Source of the DNA: Elizabethkingia occulta | GTDB taxonomy: Bacteria > Bacteroidota > Bacteroidia > Flavobacteriales > Weeksellaceae | Length of the DNA stretch: 64,000 nucleotides | Direction of reading: 5' to 3' | Assembly: GCF_002023715.1 (NCBI RefSeq) | Contig: NZ_MAHX01000016.1 | Span: 310,001 to 374,000, forward strand | Made by a program: the position numbers and the translations under genes | Notes under the pieces: generated by a model | Database searches by the model: none | What the model was told of the DNA's origin: nothing | Seen by the model: only the letters and a program-made list of their open reading frames with translations | Shown: positions 1 to 7,733 of the stretch, piece by piece | Layout of the letters: each line of letters begins with the position of its first letter | How positions within the stretch are numbered: the stretch's first letter is position 1

Positions 1-2
1 TG

Positions 3-512
3 GATGAAATACAATCAGGATATGGAAGAACAGGTAAGTTTTTTGCACACCAGTTTTCCGGAGTAAAGCCAGATATTATTACAACAGCAAAAGGAATGGG
101 AAATGGCTTTCCGGTAGCGGGAGTACTTATTTCTCCAAAAATACAGGCTAAAAAAGGAATGCTGGGGACTACTTTTGGTGGGAACTATTTAGCATGTGCG
201 GCTTCTTTGGCAGTGTTACAAATTCTGGAGCAAGAAAATCTTATTCAAAATGCTCAGGAAATGGGTGACTATCTTGTTGAGCAGGTAAAAGATTTACCAA
301 AAGTAAAGGAAGTTCGTAGTGTTGGATTGATGACCGGAATAGAATTGGAAATGCCATGTGCTGAAGTACGTAACAACTTGTTATGGAAACATAAGATTCT
401 TACAGGAAATGCTTCTAACAAAAATACACTCAGAATTTTACCGTCGTTAGCGGTTTCCAAAGCGGAGATTGATCAATTTGTTAATGCTCTAAAAACTGAA
501 CTCAATGGCTAA
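3..512 (+). CDS. argD: Acetylornithine (or succinylornithine) aminotransferase, 3' part
   Basis: The gene is cut by the left edge of the window; the reading frame is open from base 3, giving the last 169 residues. It starts with DEIQSGYGRTG and carries TTAKGMGNGFPVAG, whose lysine is the Schiff-base residue for pyridoxal phosphate in class III aminotransferases. The enzyme transfers an amino group from glutamate to N-acylglutamate semialdehyde, the fourth step of arginine synthesis. Its stop overlaps the start of the carbamoyltransferase gene by 8 bases, so the two are almost certainly translated from one mRNA. The pathway context (carbamoyltransferase, argB, M20 deacylase, argH) favours argD over other class III aminotransferases. 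Whether the acyl group is acetyl or succinyl is discussed under the next gene. Confidence 0.93.
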   Translation, partial: DEIQSGYGRTGKFFAHQFSGVKPDIITTAKGMGNGFPVAGVLISPKIQAKKGMLGTTFGGNYLACAASLAVLQILEQENLIQNAQEMGDYLVEQVKDLPKVKEVRSVGLMTGIELEMPCAEVRNNLLWKHKILTGNASNKNTLRILPSLAVSKAEIDQFVNALKTELNG

Positions 513-1455
513 ATTACAGAAATTTACTTGTGTAGACGATGTCCCCAATCTGGAACAGGCGCTGCAGGAATGTATAGATATTAAGAATAATCCGCTGGGA
601 ACACCGGATTTTGGAAAAAACAAAACTGTAGGACTGGTTTTTCTTAATCCTAGCCTTCGTACACGTATCAGCATGCAGAAAGCATGTCAGAATCTTGGTT
701 TAAACTACATTATCATTAATGCAGGACAAGATGCATGGACATGGGAGCTACATGATGGTGCTGTAATGGACGGAACTACTGTGGAGCATATTAAAGATGC
801 TGCAAAAGTGTTAAGCGAATATTGTGATGTTATTGCTATTCGTTGTTTCCCTGCTTTCAAAGATAAAGAGGAAGATACACAGGACAAGGTATTGAATCAG
901 TTTATTCAACATGCTACAGTTCCGATTATCTCTTTAGAATCGGCAACCCGACATCCGCTGCAGAGCTTTACGGATATGCTGACGATAAAAGAGAACTGGA
1001 AAGAAGAAAGAAAACCTAAGGTTGTAATAACCTGGGCACCTCACGTAAAATCTATTGCACATTCAGTAGCGAACTCGTTCTGTGAGTGGGTAAAAGAAAT
1101 AGATGCAGATGTAACTATTACTTTCCCGGAAGGTTATGATCTGGATACAGAATATACCGATGGATTAACGATTACGAACGATCAGGATGAAGCATTAAAG
1201 GATGCAGATTTCATTTATGTAAAAAACTGGTCTTCATTCAGTGATTACGGGGCTACTCCTGAAGTAAAAGGAGATTGGTTGCTAACACTGGAAAAGCTGA
1301 AACAAACCAATAATGCTAAAGTAATGCATTGTCTTCCGGTAAGAAGAAATGTGGAAATTAGTGATGAGGTACTGGACAGCGAAAACGCATTAGTATATCA
1401 GCAGGCAGGAAATCGTCTGATTACTGCACAATGGGTACTGAAGAATATTTTATAA
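505..1455 (+). CDS. argF': N-acylornithine carbamoyltransferase (ArgF' type; acetyl- or succinylornithine)
   Basis: Protein of 316 residues in the aspartate/ornithine carbamoyltransferase family. It carries the carbamoyl-phosphate loop SLRTR (residues 50-54) in place of the usual STRTR, a DAW segment (Trp78) matching the 80s-loop tryptophan of N-acetylornithine carbamoyltransferases, and HCLPVRRN near the C terminus. These features separate it from true ornithine carbamoyltransferase. It carbamoylates N-acylornithine to N-acylcitrulline in the cytoplasm. By my alignment the position that is Glu92 in the Xanthomonas acetylornithine enzyme and Pro90 in the Bacteroides succinylornithine enzyme is Val93 here (DGTTVEHI), which argues for succinylornithine. 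It overlaps argD by 8 bases and is followed by a hairpin before argB. Confidence 0.92.
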   Translation: MAKLQKFTCVDDVPNLEQALQECIDIKNNPLGTPDFGKNKTVGLVFLNPSLRTRISMQKACQNLGLNYIIINAGQDAWTWELHDGAVMDGTTVEHIKDAAKVLSEYCDVIAIRCFPAFKDKEEDTQDKVLNQFIQHATVPIISLESATRHPLQSFTDMLTIKENWKEERKPKVVITWAPHVKSIAHSVANSFCEWVKEIDADVTITFPEGYDLDTEYTDGLTITNDQDEALKDADFIYVKNWSSFSDYGATPEVKGDWLLTLEKLKQTNNAKVMHCLPVRRNVEISDEVLDSENALVYQQAGNRLITAQWVLKNIL

Positions 1456-1461
1456 TAAAGA

Positions 1462-1492
1462 AACCTCATGGGTTTCCAAAATCTATGAGGTT
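1462..1492 (+). repeat. Intergenic hairpin between argF' and argB
   Basis: AACCTCATGGGTTT (1462-1475) pairs with AAATCTATGAGGTT (1479-1492) over 14 positions with two G-U pairs. It follows the argF' stop closely, and no clean T-run follows it. It may act as an attenuator or mRNA-processing site inside the arginine operon. It has the same design as the hairpin at 30672-30704. Confidence 0.6.
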
Positions 1493-1519
1493 ACAAATAA
1501 TAAACCATAACAAAATTGT

Positions 1520-2311
1520 ATGAAGCAGCCACTGCATATTATTAAAATCGGGGGAAATGTCATTGATGACTCGGAAAAACTTTCTGCTTTTCTGAGAAAC
1601 TTTTCTGGTATAAAAGAGCCCAAGATTCTGATACATGGCGGTGGGAAAATAGCAACGGAGTTAGCTGAAAAAATGGATATTCCGCAACAGATGATAGACG
1701 GACGCAGAGTTACGGATGCAGAGACGCTAAAGCTTATTACAATGGTTTATGGAGGGCTTATCAGCAAAAATATTGTGGCAGCCTTATCTGCAAATGGAGA
1801 TACAGCTATAGGGCTGTCCGGAGCAGATGCTAATAGCGTACTGGCTAATAAAAGACCTGCTAATCCTATAGATTTTGGTTTTGTAGGAGATGTGGCTGCG
1901 GTTAATTCCGAAAATATTGATAAGATATTGCAGGCGGGATTCGTTCCGGTTTTTTGTGCAATTACACATGATGGAAACGGTCAGTTACTGAATACCAATG
2001 CAGATACCATGGCGTCTGCAATTGCTACGGCTATGAGCGGAAATTACGAAAGCTTTTTGTATTATTGCTTCGAAAAGAAAGGCGTGCTGGAGGATGTAGA
2101 AAATGAAGACTCCATAATCCCCGAAATCAACCCTTCTAATTATGAAAAACTAAAAGAAGAAGGCAAGATCTTTCAGGGAATGATACCGAAACTGGATAAT
2201 GCATTTTCGGCAATACAGAAAGGAGTTAGAGCAGTACATATCTTACAGGCAGAAGATCTTTCTTCTTTAATTTTAACCAAAAGAGCTTATGGAACAAGAA
2301 TTACTGCATAA
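1520..2311 (+). CDS. argB: N-acetylglutamate (N-acylglutamate) kinase
   Basis: Protein of 263 residues in the amino-acid kinase family. The N-terminal IKIGGNVI and LIHGGGK motifs form the nucleotide/phosphate-binding site typical of ArgB, and the length fits the family. It phosphorylates the gamma-carboxyl of N-acetylglutamate (or N-succinylglutamate if the pathway is succinylated) with ATP. It lies 64 bases after argF' and its 3' end overlaps the deacylase gene by 23 bases, consistent with coupled translation. No N-terminal extension like that of arginine-inhibited hexameric ArgB is visible, so sensitivity to feedback by arginine cannot be inferred. Confidence 0.92.
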   Translation: MKQPLHIIKIGGNVIDDSEKLSAFLRNFSGIKEPKILIHGGGKIATELAEKMDIPQQMIDGRRVTDAETLKLITMVYGGLISKNIVAALSANGDTAIGLSGADANSVLANKRPANPIDFGFVGDVAAVNSENIDKILQAGFVPVFCAITHDGNGQLLNTNADTMASAIATAMSGNYESFLYYCFEKKGVLEDVENEDSIIPEINPSNYEKLKEEGKIFQGMIPKLDNAFSAIQKGVRAVHILQAEDLSSLILTKRAYGTRITA

Positions 2312-3374
2312 TGAAGTGGAAAATTTATATCAGGAGGTATTAGCACTTCTGAAGAGACTTATAGAAACACAATCTTTTAGCAAAGAAGAAGATCAGACGG
2401 CGCAGATGATCGGAGATTTTCTTGAAACTAAAGGAGTAACATATAACCGGGAGCAAAATAATATTTGGGCGAAGAATCTATATTTTGATGATGCCAAACC
2501 AACAATATTATTCAATTCCCATCACGATACGGTAAAGCCTAATCTTAGTTATACGAATGATCCGTTTAAAGCTATCGAAAAAGATGGAAAGCTTTATGGA
2601 TTGGGAAGTAACGACGCTGGTGGGCCATTAGTATCTCTTATTGCTACTTTTCTTTATTTCTATGCTCAGAAAGATTTAAAGTATAATATTATTTTATCGG
2701 CAACAGCAGAAGAGGAAATTTCAGGTGTGAATGGAGTAGAGTCAATTCTGAAACATTTGGGTAATCTGGAATTTGCGATTGTAGGAGAGCCTACAGAAAT
2801 GCAATTGGCAGTAGCTGAAAAAGGGCTTTTAGTACTGGATTGTGTAGCAAAAGGAACTCCATCGCATGCTGCTCACCCGAATAATGATAATGCTATTTAT
2901 AATGCAATTGAAGATATTGAGTGGGTAAGAAACTACGAGTTTCCGAAAGAATCTCCATGGTTAGGAAAAGTTAAGATGACTACCACGGTGATTAATGCAG
3001 GATCTCTACACAATATGGTTCCGGATGAATGCAGATTTACAATAGATGTACGTGTTACAGATCAGTACACCAATCAGGAAGTGTATGAAACGATTAAAGC
3101 CCATCTGAAATCTGAGGTTAAGCCAAGATCTCTTCGACTAAATTCATCGTCGATATCTGAAGAGCATCCAATCGTAAGAGCCGGATTGGAGTTAGGAAGA
3201 ACCTGTTATGGATCTCCTACATCATCAGATCAGGCTGTAATACCGTTTGCATCATTAAAGCTGGGGCCGGGATTATCTACCAGGTCACATAGTGCAGACG
3301 AGTATATTTTCCTTCACGAGATAAAAGAAGGAATAGAACTATATATTAAAATTCTGGAAAAAATTATTTACTAA
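2289..3374 (+). CDS. argE: M20 family N-acylornithine/N-acylcitrulline deacylase (ArgE-like)
   Basis: Protein of 361 residues in the M20 zinc-peptidase family. Visible metal and catalytic residues: HHDT (His78, Asp80), SNDAGG (Asp109) and ATAEEE (Glu141/Glu142), then a SPTSSDQA segment and a late SHSADE histidine. The family cleaves the acyl group from N-acetylornithine. In pathways using an N-acylornithine carbamoyltransferase, the real substrate is N-acylcitrulline, yielding citrulline for argininosuccinate synthesis, and the neighbours support that here. The start at 2289 overlaps argB by 23 bases; an out-of-frame ATG at 2311 is not used. The argE symbol reflects family membership, not proven substrate. 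Confidence 0.88.
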   Translation: MEQELLHNEVENLYQEVLALLKRLIETQSFSKEEDQTAQMIGDFLETKGVTYNREQNNIWAKNLYFDDAKPTILFNSHHDTVKPNLSYTNDPFKAIEKDGKLYGLGSNDAGGPLVSLIATFLYFYAQKDLKYNIILSATAEEEISGVNGVESILKHLGNLEFAIVGEPTEMQLAVAEKGLLVLDCVAKGTPSHAAHPNNDNAIYNAIEDIEWVRNYEFPKESPWLGKVKMTTTVINAGSLHNMVPDECRFTIDVRVTDQYTNQEVYETIKAHLKSEVKPRSLRLNSSSISEEHPIVRAGLELGRTCYGSPTSSDQAVIPFASLKLGPGLSTRSHSADEYIFLHEIKEGIELYIKILEKIIY

Positions 3375-3386
3375 AAAGATTTTGTC

Positions 3387-3401
3387 AGGGTTTCAAACCC
3401 T
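3387..3401 (+). repeat. Short palindrome AGGGTTT-C-AAACCCT
   Basis: Just downstream of the argE-like stop, AGGGTTT and AAACCCT face each other across a single C. It resembles a shrunken copy of the GGTTT/AAACC hairpins at 1462-1492 and 30672-30704. It has no proper loop and no T-run, so it is probably not a terminator. Confidence 0.4.
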
Positions 3402-3430
3402 TAGCAAGATGATTAGATAAAAGCAATATC

Positions 3431-3486
3431 CTTCGACAGGCCCAGAATGACATTGTCTGTATACCGTCAGGCTGAGCCCGTCGAAG
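3431..3486. repeat. REP-like inverted repeat with CTTCGACAGGC ends
   Basis: CTTCGACAGGCCCAGAATGACA (3431-3452, given here by its position and ends CTTCGAC and TGACA) is inverted at 3466-3486, which ends in GCCCGTCGAAG. The arms are imperfect and enclose about 13 bases. A degenerate relative lies at 21367-21442. It is a dispersed intergenic element rather than part of a gene, located between the argE-like gene and argH. Confidence 0.6.
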
Positions 3487-3559
3487 CCTTGAATAAATGA
3501 AATTTAATTCCTTTGTTGTGGGCAATTCATGACATAGTTATAAAAACAAAATAAGCAAA

Positions 3560-4867
3560 ATGAAACTTTGGGATAAAAATATTGATGGCAAAGAAGCTGA
3601 ACACGCTAAGATCATTGAAAAATTTACGGTTGGAAACGATCGTGATTTCGATTTGCTTTTAGCAGAATATGATATAAAAGGAAATCTTGCTCATGCCGAG
3701 ATGTTATCCCGTGTTGGACTTTTAGAAGAATCCGAATGGAAACTGATAGAGAAAGAACTTCTTATCATGCTGGAAGAGGTAAAGAAGGGTAATTTTACAA
3801 TTGAAGATGGAGTAGAGGATGTACATTCTCAGGTAGAATTTAACCTTACTCAGAAAATTGGAGATGCAGGCAAAAAGATTCATAGTGCCAGATCCCGTAA
3901 CGATCAGGTTCTTGTTGATATTAAATTATATCTGAAAGAAGAGATTAAAGAGATTGCAAAGCTGTCTGAACAATTATTTGGAACATTGCAGTCTTTAAGC
4001 GAAGCTCATAAGGATAAACTGATTCCGGGGTATACACATTTACAGATTGCAATGCCTTCTTCATTTGGACTATGGTTTGGGGCTTATGCAGAAGCTTTGA
4101 CCGATGATCTGGAGTTATTGGTAGCTGCTTATAATGTATGCAATAAGAATCCTTTAGGATCAGCGGCAGGATATGGATCTTCTTTTCCGATTGATCGTGA
4201 ATTTACAACAGAGAAATTAGATTTCGAAACCTTAAATTACAATGTTGTTTATGCACAAATGACACGTGGGAAAACTGAGAAAATTCTGGCAATGGCAATG
4301 GCTAATCTTGCAGGTACGCTTAGTAAGTTCTCTTATGATGTATGCTTGTATATGAACCAGAACTTTGGATTCATTAGCTTTCCAGACTCTCTAACAACGG
4401 GAAGCTCTATTATGCCACATAAAAAGAATCCGGATGTATTCGAACTGGTAAGAGCAAAATCTAACAGAATTCAGTCTTTACCGAATGAATTAACCTTAAT
4501 GATAAATAATCTGCCATCTGGTTACCACAGAGATTGGCAGCTTACAAAAGAAATTATTTTTCCGGGAATAGAAACTCTAAAAGACTGTCTTCAGATTTTA
4601 GACTTTATGCTACAGCATATTGTAGTAAAAGACGGAATTCTAACTGATGAAAAATATAAATACCTATTCAGTGTAGAAGCTGTAAACCGTGAAGTACTGA
4701 ATGGATTGCCTTTCCGTGAGGCCTATAAAAAAATTGGCCTGGAGATCGAAAATAATCAATTCCAGGCCAGTACATCTGTAAATCATACGCACAAAGGCAG
4801 TATAGGTAATCTGTCGACTGAAGAAATCAGAGAAAACTTTTATAAAGTTTTCAATAAAATTAATTAA
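3560..4867 (+). CDS. argH: Argininosuccinate lyase
   Basis: Protein of 435 residues in the fumarase/aspartase superfamily. The family signature GSSIMPHKKNPD holds the mobile catalytic loop serine, and HSARSRNDQV and GYTHLQIAMP match other conserved segments. It splits argininosuccinate into arginine and fumarate, the last step of the pathway. It follows the deacylase after 185 bases that contain a dispersed inverted repeat, so it may have its own promoter. argG is not in the window. Its 3' end overlaps the convergent Lrp-type regulator by 4 bases. Confidence 0.95.
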   Translation: MKLWDKNIDGKEAEHAKIIEKFTVGNDRDFDLLLAEYDIKGNLAHAEMLSRVGLLEESEWKLIEKELLIMLEEVKKGNFTIEDGVEDVHSQVEFNLTQKIGDAGKKIHSARSRNDQVLVDIKLYLKEEIKEIAKLSEQLFGTLQSLSEAHKDKLIPGYTHLQIAMPSSFGLWFGAYAEALTDDLELLVAAYNVCNKNPLGSAAGYGSSFPIDREFTTEKLDFETLNYNVVYAQMTRGKTEKILAMAMANLAGTLSKFSYDVCLYMNQNFGFISFPDSLTTGSSIMPHKKNPDVFELVRAKSNRIQSLPNELTLMINNLPSGYHRDWQLTKEIIFPGIETLKDCLQILDFMLQHIVVKDGILTDEKYKYLFSVEAVNREVLNGLPFREAYKKIGLEIENNQFQASTSVNHTHKGSIGNLSTEEIRENFYKVFNKIN

Positions 4868-5349
4868 TAAAGTTCTTCCGGATGCGGAATTTTAAATGCC
4901 GTTTCCTTCTTCACCTCTGTCATTACAATACTACTATGGTATTGGCCGATGTTTGGTAAGTTGGAAATGGTATCAATAATGAACTTGTTATAACTTTCAA
5001 TATCTGTTGAAACAATCTTCAACATATAATCATAATTTCCGGAAACACTGATTGTTTCTATAATCTCGGGAATATCCTTAATAGCATCTTCAAATTTTAA
5101 TAAAGCAAATTTAGACTGCTCTTTCAGGGTTACATTGCAATAAGCTGCAACTTTTAAACCTACTCTCTGGCGGTCTACCAATGCAACATATTTGCTGATG
5201 ATTCCTGCTTCCTCCATATTTTTAATTCTTTCGTAAGTTGGTGTGAAAGAAAGTTGTATACGGGAAGCGATTTCCTTGACGGATAGCTTTGCATCCTGCT
5301 GAAGGATATCTAAAATTTGTCGGTTCTTATCGTCGAGATTATATTTCAT
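4864..5349 (-). CDS. Lrp/AsnC family transcriptional regulator
   Basis: Protein of 161 residues starting with LDDKNRQILDILQQDAK, the opening helix of the AsnC winged helix-turn-helix domain, followed by a C-terminal RAM domain (VSGNYDYMLKIV), the ligand-binding fold of Lrp-like regulators. Such proteins bind DNA as dimers to higher oligomers and sense amino acids. Convergence with argH suggests, but does not prove, a role in amino-acid control. The effector cannot be told from sequence. Confidence 0.9.
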   Translation of the reverse strand: MKYNLDDKNRQILDILQQDAKLSVKEIASRIQLSFTPTYERIKNMEEAGIISKYVALVDRQRVGLKVAAYCNVTLKEQSKFALLKFEDAIKDIPEIIETISVSGNYDYMLKIVSTDIESYNKFIIDTISNLPNIGQYHSSIVMTEVKKETAFKIPHPEELY

Positions 5350-5420
5350 TTTGTATTTGAATTAAAATGAAAAGATAGTGATTTTATCTTTTATTAATCA
5401 AATTACCATCAGAAAAAATA

Positions 5421-7589
5421 TTATTGTTTCATTATGCCCCCATTATCCTCTTTTGGAGTGTCCTGATTCAACATATTCTGATCCACTTTTGCTAATTTGT
5501 TTCTTGTAGGTATTTTATAATTAACGGAAATTCCAAAACTTCTGCTGTCATATCTGCTATTCAATATAACTCCCGGATTTTGGTTCGTCGTACGGAAGGA
5601 CATTCTGGTACCATTTAATACATCATTAGCATATAATGATACTGTTAGCCTGTCTTTGTTGAATTTCTTGGTTAATGTAAGATCCAAACTATTATTAATA
5701 GGGTACAATGGCATGAAGTAATAGTAATTACCTTTTGTCAGATAGCTGAAGTTAGCATTAAGCTTAATATTCTTAGGTAAGATGAACTGCCCGGAAATAT
5801 TAAATATCCACATTCCTTTTTTATCCTGAATATCCTTGATATCCTGGAACTGATACCCTGCATAAACATAAAGTAGATTAATCTTATCAGGATTAAAGTT
5901 AAACTTCATAATCTCGCTTAATGGCTTTGTGAAAAGCATAAAAGGAATAGGAACCCCAAAATTGAAATTATGTTGTGTAATACGATCTACGTTTTTATTG
6001 CTTTGTGATATTCTGTCTCCATCTCTCTCTACATACTGAATTACCTGGTTCTTTACAATTCCCATGTTATAGCTTAGGAAAGCATAATCGAAAGCGCTGA
6101 TTTTCGCTTCAAAATTATCATATATAGTAGGGTTAAGGAAAGGATTTCCTTTGAAGTCCACATTCGGTCCCTGATAATTGGTATTGTTAGGGTTTAGGAA
6201 TGATATACTTGGTAAGCTGATTTTTTTATTATAGTTCAGATTAAAGTAGATTGATGGCTTAAAGTTATACTGAATACTTGCATTTGGGAATACTTTGAAT
6301 TTTTTGAAAGGTGTAAGAGGTGTATTAACCCAGTTTTTATTATCATCTAAAATCAGAGTTGTTCCACTAATATCATAATCTTCAGCACGCGCTCCAACGA
6401 TGAAATCAAATTTCTTATACTTTGCCATTACTTCAGCATAAGTAGAAGCCGTTTGTCTTTGATAATCTAAATTGGTAACCTTAGCAGACTGGGTTACATA
6501 ATCTAGTTTTTCATAAAGTCCACCAAAACTAATTTTCCCACCATTTAAAAGTTTAATTGGCTGAGAGTAATCTATTCTGAAGTTGTATATATTCTGGTCC
6601 GAATTATTCTCAGGATAAAATATGGTTGAAGAAGCAGGCTTTATAAAATTAGAGAACTGGTTAAAGTTACTTCTGTAATTGGTATAAGTAAATTTGAAAT
6701 CTAGTTTCTTGTCTTTGTCACTAAATTTTTTCTGATAAGTAGCTACAGCTTCATTTCTGTACGTTTTACTCTTACTGTTACCTGTATTTTCGTATAATTG
6801 GGTCATGTTGTTCACAACTTGTTTACCTGAAGCTTCTAAATTACTGTCGTTATTATAAGAGTTAAAATCGTAGTTGATTAATAACCTGTCTGCTCCGATA
6901 TCAAATGTTAAAGCAGCTTTAGCAAAGTTACTTCTCTGAAAACGGTCCGCATAATTACTGAATATATCATCAGTCTGTGTAGTATTAAAAGACTCACGGT
7001 AACTTTGTCCGGCACTGAACTGCCATCCGAAAACTTTGTTTCTTGAGTTAAGAACTATACTGTTATTGGTTTTACTTCTGAATTTATCATAATTCGAAAA
7101 ACGGTAGCTTCCTGAATAAGTTGCTGTAAGGTAACTTTTGGCACTTTTACTGGTAATAATATTCAGAATAGCACCACCGGAAGTTGCAGGGAATTCTGCA
7201 CCTGGTTGGGTAATTACTTCTATTTTTTCAATAGAATTAGCAGGCATCCCTTCCAAAAAGGCTGTTAAATCATTACTTGATATATTAAGAGGACGTCCGT
7301 CCATAAATACAGCCAGAGGTTTTCCCTGATACATCATTCCTGCAATATCGGTAACAACCATTCCCGGAAGTTTCTTTATCCCTTCCAAGGTTGTTCCTGA
7401 ATTAAGATTGGGCTGTTCAGAGAAATCGAAGATCGTACGATCCGGTTTCTGTTCTACGGCTTTTTTGGTTTTGGTCATGCTCACCCCCTGGATTTCCTTC
7501 TCTCTGGATTTCTCTTTTGAACCAGTTTCCTGGGCAAACGCAGAAATACCTAGAGTCAGCATTCCTAAAATAATAATTTTGTTCTTCAT
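5421..7589 (-). CDS. Outer-membrane beta-barrel family protein (TonB-receptor-like), paralog 1
   Basis: Protein of 722 residues with a clear signal peptide ending ISAFAQ. It has a plug-like region (GTTLEGIKKLPGMVV, then FMDGRPLNIS and IEKIEVITQPGAEFPA, and GGAILNIIT) and a long C-terminal barrel rich in aromatic beta strands. It fits the outer-membrane beta-barrel family that accompanies TonB-dependent receptors in Bacteroidota. Unlike many relatives it has no N-terminal carboxypeptidase-regulatory-like domain. It is the most divergent of three paralogs in a row on this strand. The 144-base gap to the next copy suggests separate or leaky co-expression. The cargo is unknown. Confidence 0.85.
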   Translation of the reverse strand: MKNKIIILGMLTLGISAFAQETGSKEKSREKEIQGVSMTKTKKAVEQKPDRTIFDFSEQPNLNSGTTLEGIKKLPGMVVTDIAGMMYQGKPLAVFMDGRPLNISSNDLTAFLEGMPANSIEKIEVITQPGAEFPATSGGAILNIITSKSAKSYLTATYSGSYRFSNYDKFRSKTNNSIVLNSRNKVFGWQFSAGQSYRESFNTTQTDDIFSNYADRFQRSNFAKAALTFDIGADRLLINYDFNSYNNDSNLEASGKQVVNNMTQLYENTGNSKSKTYRNEAVATYQKKFSDKDKKLDFKFTYTNYRSNFNQFSNFIKPASSTIFYPENNSDQNIYNFRIDYSQPIKLLNGGKISFGGLYEKLDYVTQSAKVTNLDYQRQTASTYAEVMAKYKKFDFIVGARAEDYDISGTTLILDDNKNWVNTPLTPFKKFKVFPNASIQYNFKPSIYFNLNYNKKISLPSISFLNPNNTNYQGPNVDFKGNPFLNPTIYDNFEAKISAFDYAFLSYNMGIVKNQVIQYVERDGDRISQSNKNVDRITQHNFNFGVPIPFMLFTKPLSEIMKFNFNPDKINLLYVYAGYQFQDIKDIQDKKGMWIFNISGQFILPKNIKLNANFSYLTKGNYYYFMPLYPINNSLDLTLTKKFNKDRLTVSLYANDVLNGTRMSFRTTNQNPGVILNSRYDSRSFGISVNYKIPTRNKLAKVDQNMLNQDTPKEDNGGIMKQ

Positions 7590-7733
7590 ACTGTTATCTT
7601 ACTTTTTATCAATATGACTTAAGAATTACAGTATTGTTACAGTTGGGAGTTGTTAAAGTTTCTTAAAATTCAAACTATAGTGAATAAAATGGACTTCAAG
7701 GTAGTTTTAGGAATGCTGGTTTTATAGATTATT

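Noticed and set aside
705-887. Minus-strand open frame inside argF'
   Set aside because: It is the antisense shadow of a clear enzyme gene and has no motif or start context.
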